This document shows positions 1 to 11,530 of a DNA stretch of 64,000 nucleotides, piece by piece. The stretch covers positions 1 through 64,000 of the forward strand of contig JAMKCH010012627.1 in the NCBI GenBank assembly GCA_023653785.1, in the 5' to 3' direction. Position 1 is the first letter of the stretch. Each line of letters begins with the position of its first letter. The DNA comes from Ophioderma brevispina (taxonomy: Eukaryota; Echinodermata; Ophiuroidea; Amphilepidida; Ophiodermatidae). The notes under the pieces are model-generated. The model was not told the origin of the DNA. It searched no databases and saw only the letters and a list, made by a program, of their open reading frames with translations. A program made the translations under genes and the position numbers.

Positions 1-1100
1 TACAGATTAAGCAACCTGATCGTGTGAGTCATTCATATGAATTAGCTTAAGCCCCTTAACAAAAGTTATGGTTTTAAGAGGTCAATACGGGGTCATGTGA
101 GGTCACAGGGGTCAAACATATTTACTGTGTGTAAATTTAAAATTAGGTCAAATAGAAAATCTGTTTGGCCCATCTCATAGGACTTGATGATAGGTCATAA
201 AAAGTCATTATGACCCCATACACATGACCCATGGTTTAGGGGGTCAAAGGTCAAAATACAACATCAAATTACGTAACCTTCAAATCAACTACTACTTCTT
301 ATACAGATTACATAGTATGACCACGTGACTCATATGTGGTGCAGCTTGACACCCTCCACAAAAGTTCTTAATGACATTTTGATCAAAGGTCACCCGCGGT
401 CACTAAGGTCAAACATCCTTACTGTGTGTAAAATTTACAACAAGTCAAATAGAAATCTTTTTACCATCCCTGTAGTACGTGATGAGAGGGCAATAAACGT
501 CAATCATGAACCCAATCACCTACCCATGGTTTGCGGTCAATGTCAAATACTTTGGCAACTTACGTTACACTCAAATCACTACTTCTACAGATGACATAGT
601 AATGATCGTCGTTCCTCATGGATTGGTGTAGAATACCATCCCCTACAAAAGTTACTTAATGATTTTTTAATCAAAGGTCATTGGGGTCACAGGAGTCCAA
701 TACCTGATTTTCACTAAAAATGCTACTTCTATTCTACAATTTCCGGTCTGAGCAGTCTCGACTTTGTTCGATCGGCACACAGACCTAGTTCTTCTTTCTT
801 CTGTCAACATTTCAAATTGCCGTCTAGCTCCGTTCATGGTTTGACTATTCTGACCAGACTCACTCCGAATGACCGCTGAGGCATACCATTTATGTCATAT
901 GGGACTTTTACCCCTGTCGGGGTCATCTAGGGGTCACAGGTTCAGAAGTGTCATTTCTTTAAAAAGTTTTCAGCGCTACAGATTATATGGAGTAGCTTGA
1001 TGACCCTTCACCAAAGTTATGGATTGTCGAGAGGTCAATCGGGTCATTAAAGGGGCACTTCCGGTCTTAATGTGCAATCTTTAAAAAATTCAAAAATAGC
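1..1100. repeat. AGGTCA-rich tandem repeat, period about 290-300 bp
   Basis: Units starting with TACAGAT begin at 1, 302, 586 and, more decayed, at about 977. Each has the same order: TACAGAT, a 'tcat..tg' stretch, an 'acaaaagtta' block, then a cluster of GGTCA words, several as AGGTCA or GGGTCA. A GGGTCA-A-AGGTCA pair with one-base spacing occurs near 240-253. No open frame is convincing here. AGGTCA is the known half-site of nuclear receptors, but here it is part of the repeat unit, so binding is not implied. The tandem arrangement is seen directly; function is unknown. Confidence 0.7.
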
Positions 1101-2010
1101 TATCTGGTATATGCAACGACGGTTGTAGGTCCACGCTGACTCATATATTAGCACTTAAGACCCTTCATCAACTTGTGCTCGTCATGGGGTAAGTTCATAA
1201 GGTGGGAACTTCCCGGTCAAAAACCAAAAATATTCCAAAATATTCAATATTTTTATCTCAAAAACCAAACAGAGTACGTGACTTAAAAATTAACTTGCGA
1301 TTGCTTTCATGTTACTGGTGTATGCAAGGTATTTTTATTTTGGAGGTCACAGGTCATTTAGAGTCATTATTTCTGGTTTGAATGTAAATATTTCAAAATT
1401 TGTATTCCAGAACTAAGCATAGTAAAATTTTATTTTGCATTGGAAATTCACCATTTTTATTGATGTGTAACGAATTTTTTTTATACTGGGATCAAAGGTC
1501 ACTAAAGGGGTCAAAAGTCAATTTTGGGCCAAAAATGTTAAAAATAAGACCAATTGGATTTATCTCGGCCTATAGAGGACAGAAAAGCCCCGTTATTACT
1601 AGAGTGATGTAACATTAATAGTAGAAGCGGTCTATGATCGTCTCGACCCCAAAGGTCAAAGTACAAGGTTCTCAAAGGTCAAAATCTACAAAACAAGCTC
1701 CGATGAGCTGAAATTTGTAGGGTAATCACTTGTGGCATCATAAAATACAGAATCAAGTACAGTTGACCCCATCCGTGGACCCAGGGGGTCACGTTATAGG
1801 GGTGAAAAGGTCAAATTCCCTGACATGCTTGGATGAGTTGAAACTCAATAATATAGATTCCCGTGTAAAGTTGTAACACGTAAAAATACATTTAATGAAT
1901 TTTGGTGAAGTTACAAGGGTCAAAAAGGTCAAGTCACATCAAGGGGTCATTAAGGGGATCAACATCCATCGACAATACGGCCGTCTGTAAATTAGATAGT
2001 CCAGGTCTAG
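1101..2010. repeat. Diverged continuation of the GGTCA-rich repeat
   Basis: The 300-bp period is no longer clear, but GGTCA words continue at high density, for example near 1345, 1495-1515, 1650-1680, 1790-1815 and 1920-1950, often as AAAGGTCAAA. I see no coding exon or RNA gene in this stretch. It is most simply older, mutated copies of the same repeat. Confidence 0.5.
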
Positions 2011-2011
2011 T

Positions 2012-2307
2012 TATTACTTTCATTAATCCATCAATATTACAGTGCTGTCAGCAATAACAATTCGAGTCAACACGATGTTTTGGTCAACACATTGACGTCA
2101 CGAGGAGAGCCAAAATTTGGGCGATTTTGATCAATGAAGCAGTGGCGAAAATCCGCCCGTTTTCTTGTTATGTCCAAAAAAGCAAACATTAAAAGCCTTA
2201 TTTGTTATTTGAATGTATTATTTTTCGGGAATTTGTGATATATGTACACTATTTAGGAATGTTAAGTCAAACTGAGCTTGACAAAAATCTTGACCATATT
2301 TCCTTAC
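2012..2307 (+). repeat. Partial copy of the dispersed 'AACACGATG' repeat
   Basis: This segment matches the second half of the repeat seen more fully at 4079-4729 and 63170-63773. Shared landmarks are 'tcagcaataac', 'aacacgatgttttggt', 'tgacgtcacgag', 'gtggcgaaaatccgcccg' and a terminal 'cttgacaaaaatcttgac...tttcctta'. The first half is missing. No coding potential is visible. Confidence 0.7.
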
Positions 2308-2960
2308 TTTTGTTGGCAAGTGTTTGGTTTGATCATTAACTGGGGCTACTAAACTTTGTCTGGCAGTTGTCTGCAACATTTTTTTAAGTTTTTATTTTTG
2401 TAATTATTTAATACTTTATGAACGGAGGTGCCATCGTCTGGCCAACTTTGGACTTTTGGGTCACCTACGTGATAAAATGAGTATTTTTCTCACTCCTTGT
2501 ATTGTACTCATTATAATGTCGAGTGTGATATGGAAATAAGAAGAAAATTTATAAATTGGATCTTTAGTTTTTATTATTTAAAGATTTGTAGTTGTTTATT
2601 AGGTCATTTAATTTTAGTACATTGTTTATGAGGTATTTTCATTTAGTTGAGTTTTGTTATTTTTTACATTTATGTTGTTTATTAACTTTTGTTATATTTT
2701 TATTTTAATTAATGTGCTTATAGTATTTTATGTATTTAATTAATTTTAATTTAATATTGAAAAAAATTTTTCTTTTAAATTCTTATTTTTATCTGTCTTT
2801 TAGCGTTTTTCTTTTTTTCACTCATTATTCAATTAGTTCTTTTGAATTTTTTATTTGTATTTTATTTGTTTAAATTTATTTTTTGTTTCATTGTAATTTT
2901 GTTTGCATTTACTTATCCAACTTCGTGATTTCACTTAAGGTGTGTAGGTTGTTAAAAAAG
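2308..2960. other. AT-rich spacer, no gene seen
   Basis: Mostly T-rich and A-rich runs with no repeat that I can pair elsewhere in the window. The short reading frame at its end is low-complexity Lys/Arg and is not believable as a gene. Confidence 0.5.
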
Positions 2961-3107
2961 AAGGGAAAAGGGCGGGAGGGAAAAAGGAGAAGGAAAAAAG
3001 CAAAAAATAAAGGCACAGTAAGCTGTGATTTCCTTCAATTTCCAATACAAAAGAGCAAAAAAGAAAAAACATAAATAATAAAAACAACAATTAAAAAAAA
3101 ATCAAAC

Positions 3108-3198
3108 TTCTTTGACCGATTTCGAACCTGGATTAAAACCGTGGGAAAAAAATAAACAATGTCGAAAGCGCCTTAGACGCTGCGTACAGAGGAACTGT
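3108..3198 (-). repeat. tRNA-derived SINE head or tRNA pseudogene
   Basis: Read on the minus strand, the segment has a run like a tRNA A-box and anticodon stem (CGCAGCGTCTAAGGCGC) followed by a T-arm-like B-box (CCAGGTTCGAAATCGG). The spacing is that of a tRNA, but the acceptor stem does not pair and the A-box is damaged. It is therefore a Pol III promoter relic from a SINE or a dead tRNA copy rather than a working tRNA gene. Confidence 0.55.
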
Positions 3199-4078
3199 CA
3201 TTATGAAAGGGTAAATCTGCTTTTTTTTTCCCATGCTCACAGGTTATGGAAGACAGATTGTCACGACCACTAATAGCCAGAGAAGATAATATTTACCGAG
3301 AATAAAAGCGAACAAATTACTCAAACCACTAATCAGTGAACTATTTTTCCTCTAGCCTAATTAAAGAATAATAAAACATTACATATCTCTAATGGATAAT
3401 TTCACCATAAGTGAAAAATTATACAGGCCTTCAATTTCCACCAAAATAGCGTATACATCACCACGTTACTAAGGGTAACCCCTATTTACGAACATGGGAC
3501 TATTCCACATGGCAATTTCGGACGACGCCCGAAAAACAAAACACCTCAATTCTTGGAACCACTTGCATCACAAATCGTCCAAATTCCACCTTTTTCATTC
3601 ACAAAAAACCAAAACAAGCCTTTCGGCCCCGGAGAAGATTAAACATAACATATCCAATCTTAGCTCTAAACACCACTCCTCGATCCAAAACGGGTTGACA
3701 GAAGTTAAAAATTTTTCTCACAACAATGCAAAAGGCAGTATACCCCAATACGTGACGTCTTTACTGTCTTCTGACGGCCACATTTTTGGATTTTCAAAAG
3801 TAGACCAATTCCAATATACAGGACTAACGTCTGATAAAATGGGCTTTTGGATACTCGACTGGTATCAGAGACACGTACCATTGATCGACTTTTTCGAAAT
3901 TGTGATATGACACAACAAAGCATTCGTCGTGGTGGACCCGGACCTTGGATTTTGTTGAAGCCAAGTTTTCAGCGCGTCGCAAGAATCAGACTGAGACTTC
4001 TGTTACCAACGCCTTAGGATATAGTGTTTACCATCGTCCTCACGAGTAGTGTATAAAAGTTAAAGGAAATAGTCATGT
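3199..4078. other. Unassigned stretch with one 138-codon open frame
   Basis: The longest open frame here runs 3494-3910 on the plus strand (138 codons). Its predicted protein is rich in Ser, His and Lys and has no domain I recognise. It has no visible splice sites or conserved context, and an overlapping minus frame is equally open. I treat it as chance. Nothing else is seen in the stretch. Confidence 0.4.
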
Positions 4079-4729
4079 TCTGAAATTGGAAAATTTTGGT
4101 ATGGATGAAAGCTTAAGTAACGTATAATACATATAAATCAAAATAAGTGAAAAATTGTCCCCATTTGTTGAGTATTTTGCCCCTTTTAATTTTCCGCCCA
4201 ATAGCTTACTCGAAAAACGATTCAGCAAATCCACATCGCAGGCAAATGGTGACGTCAAAGTGATGGACCATCCATATTTTACGTCGTTGTGACAATATCG
4301 GACAGTGTTGCCACTTTCTTAACTGCGATCAGACTGTGTTTTGATATCAATAATTTAAACACAAAACGAAATGAAACACAAATGTTCCATTCGTGTAAAC
4401 TTTATTTTCAAAATTTAGTTTACTTTCATTACTCCATCACTATTACCAGGTCAGCAATAACAATTGAGTCAAACACGATGTTTTGGTAATAACTTTGACG
4501 TCACGAGGCGAGCAAAATTGGGGCTTTTGATCAATGACGCCGTGGCGAAAAATCCGCCCGGTTTTTTATAGTTGTCAAAAAAGCAAAAAAAATTAAATTT
4601 GACCTCATTTGTTAATTTTTTACATCAATTGTATTATTTTTTCGGGAATGTCGTGATGTGGTGACATATATTTTATGAATGTAAGTCAAAAACTGAGGAT
4701 TGACAAAATTCTGACATATTTCCTTTAAG
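4079..4729 (+). repeat. Dispersed repeat, full-length copy
   Basis: About 650 bp that aligns along its whole length with 63170-63773. Landmarks in order are 'ggtatggatg', 'aagtaacgta', 'ttgttgagtattttgcc', 'ccgcccaatagcttactc', 'catcgcaggcaaa', 'catccatattt', 'acgtcgttgtga', then the block shared with 2012-2307. No protein frame is conserved between copies, so it is non-autonomous or non-coding. Confidence 0.75.
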
Positions 4730-4777
4730 TACTTTCCCGCTAATAAGATAGCTTAATTAAGATGCCAAAAGAACTAA

Positions 4778-5724
4778 TGGTGTAACCAGGAAGCTAGCAT
4801 GACATTGTAACACATCTCAAGACATCAGGTTGGACTGATTAAATATGTTGAAGACTGACAGGGACCCCTGAAAAACGTGGGATTCTTAAGTGCAGCAAAT
4901 GGTGCTTAAGGAGAGGGGCAAAAGAAAGTTTGTACAGGGGTCCAAATTTTTAAAGTGATCCAATCATGTTGAAAAGTATACCATGTTATATCTAACGCAC
5001 AGGATTCAGGAAAGGTTATAGTTGTAATATCAACAAACGTAAAGTTTAAGAGTATAGGCTAAAAACAGCAAAAAATCAATAAAAACAGGGTCAATTTCAG
5101 TGTACAGGGGTCAAATTTAAACTTATCCTATGTAGATAAAAAAATGGGCAAAATTATTGATGGTGTTCATAGGATCAAAATAAAGAATAGTTTTGACAGT
5201 CTTAAATGCTTAAGTAACGATGTAGGGGCACAGAATGTCTGTCCATTGCATTCAATGGGGGCTTGACCTTGGTTCCCCGTACTTTCTTAAGCAAGCATTG
5301 AGACACTCAAAAACTATCCTTATTTTGATCATATGCGCTTTCAACCAATACTGCACCATTTTTTATCCAAATCGGAGCAAACCTTAAAGATTTGCCCTGT
5401 CCAACTGAACATTGTACCCTTTTTTGCTTTTTGTTTGTTTGTAGCCTCTAAACTCTAAACTACGTGTAGATAGTACAAACTATACCTTTCCTGAATCTTG
5501 TTGGTTAGACAAATAACATGGTATACTTTTCAACACGATTGGGTCAATTAGAAAGTTTGACCCCGGTACAAACTTGTCTTGGCCCCTCTCGATAATGGCA
5601 CATTTGCACTTAAGAATTATGTTTCAGGGGTCCCAGTTCAGTATGTCTATATTTAATCACTCTCAAACCTTTTGTACTTCGAGATTGTGTTACAAATGTC
5701 TGCTAGCTCCTGGCGATGGGGTAC
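4778..5724. mobile_element. Long inverted-repeat (foldback) element
   Basis: The left half (about 4778-5230) and right half (about 5280-5724) are imperfect reverse complements for over 400 bp. Paired landmarks are 'ccaggaagctagcatgacattg' against 'ccaggagctagcagacatttg', 'gggacccctgaaa', 'gttgaaaagtataccatgtta' and 'gattcaggaaaggt'. The centre is near 5255. One arm also exists alone at 42515-42865. No transposase is present, so it is a non-autonomous foldback element or an inverted duplication of a shorter repeat. Confidence 0.75.
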
Positions 5725-7040
5725 GAACAGCAGCAGCCAAACTCCCGCTGTGCATAGATTACACCAAATCAGGTCACGCAATGCTGCCATTTCAAAAACA
5801 CGGCATTTTACTTAGCATTTCCCAAGAAAACGATACAGTGTAGAAAGGTTTTCTCTAAAATGGTCCCTTTTATACCACCCGAAACGTTCAGCAGAAAACT
5901 TCTAACCGTCACCAACATTTTTGTTTTTAAAACATATAATTAAACCGAAATATCAAATTTCCACAGGCACCTACTAAAGCCGATTGAAGAGACCTTATTT
6001 GAACAATGACACTCATACAATATCTCAGCGGGATGTTGTCGGGCTGGGTGGGTACGTTTAGTTCTAGGAATAAGGTATAAAATCTCCACATCTGAACTGG
6101 GGAATTTCGTAATATGAAACACTCATAGATAAGGTTACTGAGGAGCTAATAAGTCTTAGAGACCAGAGGTATGGTTTACGCGAGATAGAACTAAGCCCGA
6201 AGTAGTATTTAATATACCATAATGTATCGATATATTTACGAAGGAGTGCATAGTATAATATTGCTTTTGTTCTTATGCGGGACCGTTAGGTATAGCCCCC
6301 GTTTGGTTGCAACCTCTGTGGTGTAGCGCGGGAAGGAAGGCGGAGGCCTAACGATGTGAACTCTTGACCATTTTTGACTGGGGGTTTCCTCACTGCAACG
6401 TTCGCAATATCACTGGGGAAAGATGAGGCAATGTGCGTCAAGAACTCGGAATGTTGGCCCGCTCGGGTTTTCACATGAGAGTCCACCGTCGGCGGGTTGT
6501 ATTCATCAAACCTTTTTTAGCTAAGTTTTAAGGCTTCCCCTACAGCAGGTAGGGTTCTATAGCAGTCTTTGCCGATGAAAGTTCTTGATAGTTGGAGATT
6601 CGTGGGCGTATATGTGGGAAATTAATATTTATAGTTGAGGCGCATAGTTGGAGGCGTAGGAATAAATCGAGTTTTGAATACGCCAGTACGGTAATGATAT
6701 TACTTAGATTAAAGCGAATATTAGGGGACGTATAAATAAGATTATATTAGTAAGAATGTTATGTCAGTTGCAAACAAGGGGTTAGGCATATAAAATATGA
6801 CATGGCGACGTTCGACTTGGATTCAAGATCCGAGTTACAAAAATGAGAATAATAATCATAATAATAATAAATAAAATATATAAAAATAATAGTAACAAAA
6901 ATGAATAAGTAAAAAAATAATAAATAATCAATTTGAAATAAAAAAGAATGAAATAACAATAGCTATGGATTAGTTATAACAATATGGGTAACGGCAGTAT
7001 CACTCATGTTCTGTGACATTTGATAATTTCATTTCAGATT
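5725..7040. other. Unassigned stretch before the DIRS-like element
   Basis: I see no recognisable exon or RNA gene. 6840-6940 is a low-complexity AT-rich tract with AATA and ATAA words. 6280-6490 is more GC-rich and may belong to the 5' end of the downstream retroelement, but I cannot match it to a 3' partner. Confidence 0.35.
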
Positions 7041-7319
7041 CAAGATACTAATTCAATTGCAGAACCAGGCCAAAGAGAAAGAGTGCAAGTCGGAAGACGA
7101 AGAAGTCGGCAGCAGCAAGCCCACAAGTCAATGCGGGGTGATGAAGTCGTGAAGCAGCGAAACCCCACAGGTAATGCTCTGTCCAAACACGAATAGATAA
7201 GGCGGGAAAACCAGAGGCAAATATCCCTTTCTAGCGTTTGCGACCCCTCTGGGGGAGGGGTGTCAGTCTAACAGGCAACCAAAAGAAAAAAAAATTGGAA
7301 GGGTGACTTCGTCCCCCTA

Positions 7320-8012
7320 CAGTCACTTTTGCCAAGCAGGAATTAGCAACCCAGGGCTTCAGAGTGGTCGTTTCAAGAGTAGGGGGTTCCCTAGTGGCCA
7401 AGCCCTTTCAAAATCATCGACCAGAGATCAAAGTATGGCAAATGGACAAAGTTTTTTAATTTTATGACCAATTCTTGGGAAAAACGGCATATAATAGGGC
7501 AAAGAATTACTGAAAATATTCTAGTAAATATCAGGTCCTTTACAGCTCATTCCACAAAACCGCCTGGCTATCCTATGATTTCCAGTTTAGAAGTTTTAGA
7601 ACGAAGCAGGTCAAGGACCTGGAAGATCAAGGGCTTTGCTGGACATGGAAAAATACGCCCTCATGCGATGCATCAATAGTCCAGACCATTGCCATCTATC
7701 TGCGACCGCCATCTAGTGACATGCCCCTTTTCGAACCAGGGTTTCCGGAGTTTCTTCGCATACAATAGAGGGGAGTGTTCAAAACCACCATCAACGTGTC
7801 GCTTTCGCCACGCCTGCATCACATGCGGGAAACACGGGCACCCAAAAATTAGTTGTTTCTCAAACAGCACAGGTCCAGCAAAATGTTTCAAATGTGGGAA
7901 GCCTGGACACAGAGCGGTGGACTGCAAACAAACCTTCTCCCAAAAGACAACTAAACCCATAATTCCTCCGCCACAACCACAGCGCACTGTTAACCATCGC
8001 TCCTTCCCCAAT
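7320..8012 (+). pseudogene. gag-like region with two CCHC zinc knuckles (DIRS-like element)
   Basis: The clearest part is the frame 7689-8015. It holds a Cys/His-rich lead-in (GECSKPPSTCRFRHAC) followed by two retroviral-type CX2CX4HX4C knuckles, CITCGKHGHPKISC and CFKCGKPGHRAVDC. About 7553-7650, in another frame, reads AWLSYDFQFRSFR, like the W-YD-FR block upstream of the knuckles in DIRS gag proteins. At least one frameshift separates these parts. By analogy the product would bind the element's RNA. Start and upstream limit are uncertain. Confidence 0.75.
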
Positions 8013-9590
8013 TAAATTGCCAATTTTGCAGAAATGGTTAGCTAAGTACCCAGACATTAAATCACGGGAGATACTGTCGAATGGATTCCAAGAGGGATTT
8101 TCCCTGAAATTTCAAGGCGAACGTAAACCAAGAGATTATTCCCCCCCTCCCTTCGGCAATGAGAAATCCCTCAGCGACACTGAAAAAGATCAATAATGAG
8201 ATCGACGCTGGTCGGGTGGCAGGTCCGTTTACATCACGCCCATTACCGAGGCTTCAATGTTCCCCCATCGGTCTAGTAACAAAAAAGGAACCCGGAAAAT
8301 TCCGCCTCATACACCACTTATCCTTCCCTGTGGGGAACTCGGTAAATGATGGAATACCTAGGGAAAATTGCAAAGTATCATACGCATCGTTCGACCAAGC
8401 TGTGGCGATGACTGCTAATTAGGGGAGAGGTGCGCTTATTGCAGAATGTGACGTAAAATCGGCATTTCGGCTCCTGCCTGTAAATCCTAAAGATTTCGAA
8501 CTCTTAGGTTTCCGGTTCTTAGGAAATTTTTACTTCGATAAAGCCCTGCCGATGGGAGCCGCTATCAGCTGCTCACTATTCGAACGTTTCGCCACTTTCT
8601 TAGAATACAAAGAAGAAGTCACAAGTCGATACGGTGATGCATTATTTAGACGACTTCTTTATCGTGTCCCCAGGGGGTAGTAAAAAGTGCGAAATCTTAC
8701 TGGACAGCCTTATTAGTGTGTGCAAGACTTTAGGCGTTCCGTCGGCTTCAGAAAAAACACAAGGTCCGACTACGCGGCTAACTTTTCTCGGTCTCGAACT
8801 TGACTCGGTAAAGCAACAGGTAATGGTCCCCGGGGAGAAGCTGTCTGCCCTTCGCAAACAATTGGGAAAGGCTCTGCAAGAGGGGAAATGAGCAAAGCGG
8901 CCATTCAATCCATCGTGGGCTCTCTGAATTTCGTATGCCGAGCGGTGGCTCCAGGCAGGGCATTTCTTCGGCGGCTCATTGACCTCACCAAAGGTGATGA
9001 CCTACAAGACCACAACATACGCCTAGGATTTGGGGCAAAAAGTGACTTAGCGATGTGGTTGGCCTTCCTTGAGGATTACAACGGGGTCTCGATGTTCCTG
9101 CACCAAGAAATAGTTACCAATTCTGACATCGAATTGTTTACGGACGCCTCGGGGGGCATTGCATATGGGGCATATTTCTGAGGTCACTGGATACAAGAGA
9201 AATGGCCCCTGAAATGGCTGCAATCCAAGCCATCGATCACCTTACTGGAATTGCTGCCCATTGTCGTAGCAATCTCGGCGTGGGGTGAGGAAATCGCAAA
9301 CAAAAAAAGTAGAATTTCGTTCAGATAACCAAGCAGTGGTGCACATTGTCAATAAACAGACAAGCAAATGTCCCCGGGTTATGTATCTAGTTCGGAAGCT
9401 GGTCTTGGATTGTTTATCACATAATATCTTGTTCAAAGCATCGCATGTGAGAGGCGTTGACAACTCTATCGCTGACTCTTTCTCGGTTTCAGATGAATCG
9501 ATTCCGAGCTCTGGCGCCGAAAGCAGACAAAGCGCCGACACCGGTACCAGTTGCCCTCTGGCACGTCTAGAAGCGGAGAGTCGTCGACTA
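8009..9590 (+). pseudogene. Reverse transcriptase-RNase H region (DIRS-like element)
   Basis: The N-terminal part (8011-8150) reads TPIKLPILQKWL, as in DIRS RTs. Then 8159-8422 gives SPIGLVTKKEPGKFRLIHHL. An in-frame TAG at 8420 interrupts the frame, which continues with AECDVKSAFRLLPV (motif A) and LPMGAAISCSLFERF. A frameshift near 8636 leads to YLDDFF (catalytic motif C). A further shift near 8888 precedes the RNase H domain, with ELFTDASG near 9137, a stop at 9179, and FRSDNQAVVHIVNKQ near 9312. Near 9495-9590, after another shift, is the DIRS-typical RFRALAPKADKAPTP. The key catalytic words survive but the frame is broken at least four times. Confidence 0.9.
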
Positions 9591-10137
9591 GCTAGGAACG
9601 CTAGAGCAGGCCAACACGAACAGGAACATATAAGACAGCCGAGGACTCGTTTCAAGATTTCGAAGAAGAAAACATTCGTTGGGGCAGAAATGGCCAATGC
9701 CGGTTAACCACATAGTGTTATTTATTGCGTACTTGTCCTTGAAAGGCTTGCAGTACGGAACAGCAGCCACCTAAATCGCGGCGTTGGTTACACGCACAAA
9801 AATAAAAGCATGGTCGACCCAACATCAGGTTGTAGTACGCCAAGCGCTTGAGGGACTACGAAGAAGTAAAGGGGTAGCATCGGATGCACGTAAAATTACT
9901 CTCCCGATATTGAAGAGTATAACTCAGCACTTACCGAAATTATGCTTTTCGATATACGAAGCAAATCTGTTTCATGCCGCTTTCACGCTCGCCTTTTTTG
10001 GTTTTTTGCGGATTGGGGAAATTATTGCTTACTCAAAGAAGCGGGTCCAGCGCTCCGTACTGCGCCTTTCTGATATAGTTATTTAGCGATGAACGTCTAG
10101 TCCTCTTCCCATTCATCATTATCTATTGTCCGTCTCT

Positions 10138-10230
10138 TGTTATACATGACCATTATCATGATTATTTTGCGGAAGTGTCATCTAGCTAGCTAGATGACAC
10201 TTCCGCAAAAAATAATGGTCATGTATAACA
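10138..10230. repeat. Near-perfect palindrome (hairpin)
   Basis: The left arm starts TGTTATACATGACCATTAT and the right arm ends ATAATGGTCATGTATAACA. The arms meet at a CTAGCTAG core near 10190. A few extra bases around 10160 in the left arm are the only break. It lies just inside the left edge of the insertion in the recombinase. Confidence 0.85.
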
Positions 10231-11353
10231 AAAGAAACATACTATAGGAATTGGTGTAGAAACACCGTCTACCATTGTCTGGGTGAAGGGATTATTTAAA
10301 TTATAATCGCATATGGGCACCTGCCATGATCGCAATAACTCCCTGTAATTAAGGGAGTTATTTGCGAGACAAACATAAAAGTCTGTCAGGCTGAATGCCA
10401 CAGCGTATGGTTATTCCATGGGCATCGTATTAAAGCAGGATTGTATTTAAAATACAAAAGCTATGGTGTCGCTTTGTGCCGTATAATGGGTCACCAAGAG
10501 ATAATGTGCTCAGCGGCGGCCGGAAAGCTTCCCACAAATTTCACCCAGGATATGCAATGGGGTAGCGTGCAGTTAACCAAAACATGCACATAATTTCAGC
10601 CTAAAGGCCCGAGAAGCAATCCACATTAACCAAAATCTTAATGCTTTTCACGAGTCCAATCATTTAATGATATAAATTCTGTTGTGTCAGTGATGGTGTA
10701 TTCTGAATTATATTCGTATCTGAACGAGGGTAAAGGAAATTGGGGACGTAACAGTCAGCTGCTTTGCACCTGGACCCCATTCCGTTTGTCTTGGTGAGTG
10801 TATTGTTGACCCCAAAGACGACAGTTAAGCCGAAACACAGATTTCCTCTATGGGTTTTTAGTGTTCAATAGGTGAGTATTCAATACATCCAGCTGAATGC
10901 CCAAAGATCGAATACCACTGGTAGATTACCCCTTGGATTATCTATACGCGAATTTTGGGCTTTCTACCTGAAATCATTTTGTTCCTAATTCCTGTCCAAC
11001 AATGCACCGACGAAGTACGAATAGATATGCGTCACTCCGTGCACGCTCGTGGTTTAGTGCGCCTCCTTTAAACTACGCGCGCATTTTGTGGCGCAGATAT
11101 TACAACACAATCAAAGAGTGCGCGTTGCTGGTAAAATTTAGGAACAGATTGACTTCCGGCCGGAAAACCCTAAATCCACATATTGGTGATAAGACTCGTA
11201 CACATGCGAATATAGGAAGGCATCTGGTGGTTTTATTTAAAGAAAAAAGTTAGGCTCATGTCCCTTTTAACGTTAAAATTATTAACGAGTTTCCAAAATG
11301 GTGCCGAATAATTGGATAAAATTCCATTTAATCCTTTGCTTCCGACGTTATGT

Positions 11354-11530
11354 AAGATAAAGGTTTCCAAACAAACCATTCGCGAATATAATGGTCGTCT
11401 AGAGATATGTTTCGCTCGCTAGTTTCTGACATGTCTCGCCGGCGGCTCGACATGGTCAGAAACAGCAAGCTCAACACATCTCTAGAGGACCATTATATTC
11501 GCGAATGGTCTGTTTGGAAAACCTTTATCT
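11354..11530. repeat. Large palindrome (hairpin) at the right edge of the insertion
   Basis: Arms of about 85 bp pair around a centre near 11441. Matching words include 'aagataaaggttt', 'ccattcgcgaatataatgg', 'ctctagag' and 'gtttctgac'. The right arm runs up to the point where recombinase coding resumes. Confidence 0.85.

Noticed and set aside
3108..3198. Functional tRNA gene
   Set aside because: The acceptor stem does not pair and the A-box is damaged; treated as a SINE head or pseudogene.
3494..3910. 138-codon plus-strand open frame
   Set aside because: No recognisable domain, biased to Ser/His/Lys, with an equally open overlapping minus frame and no splice context.
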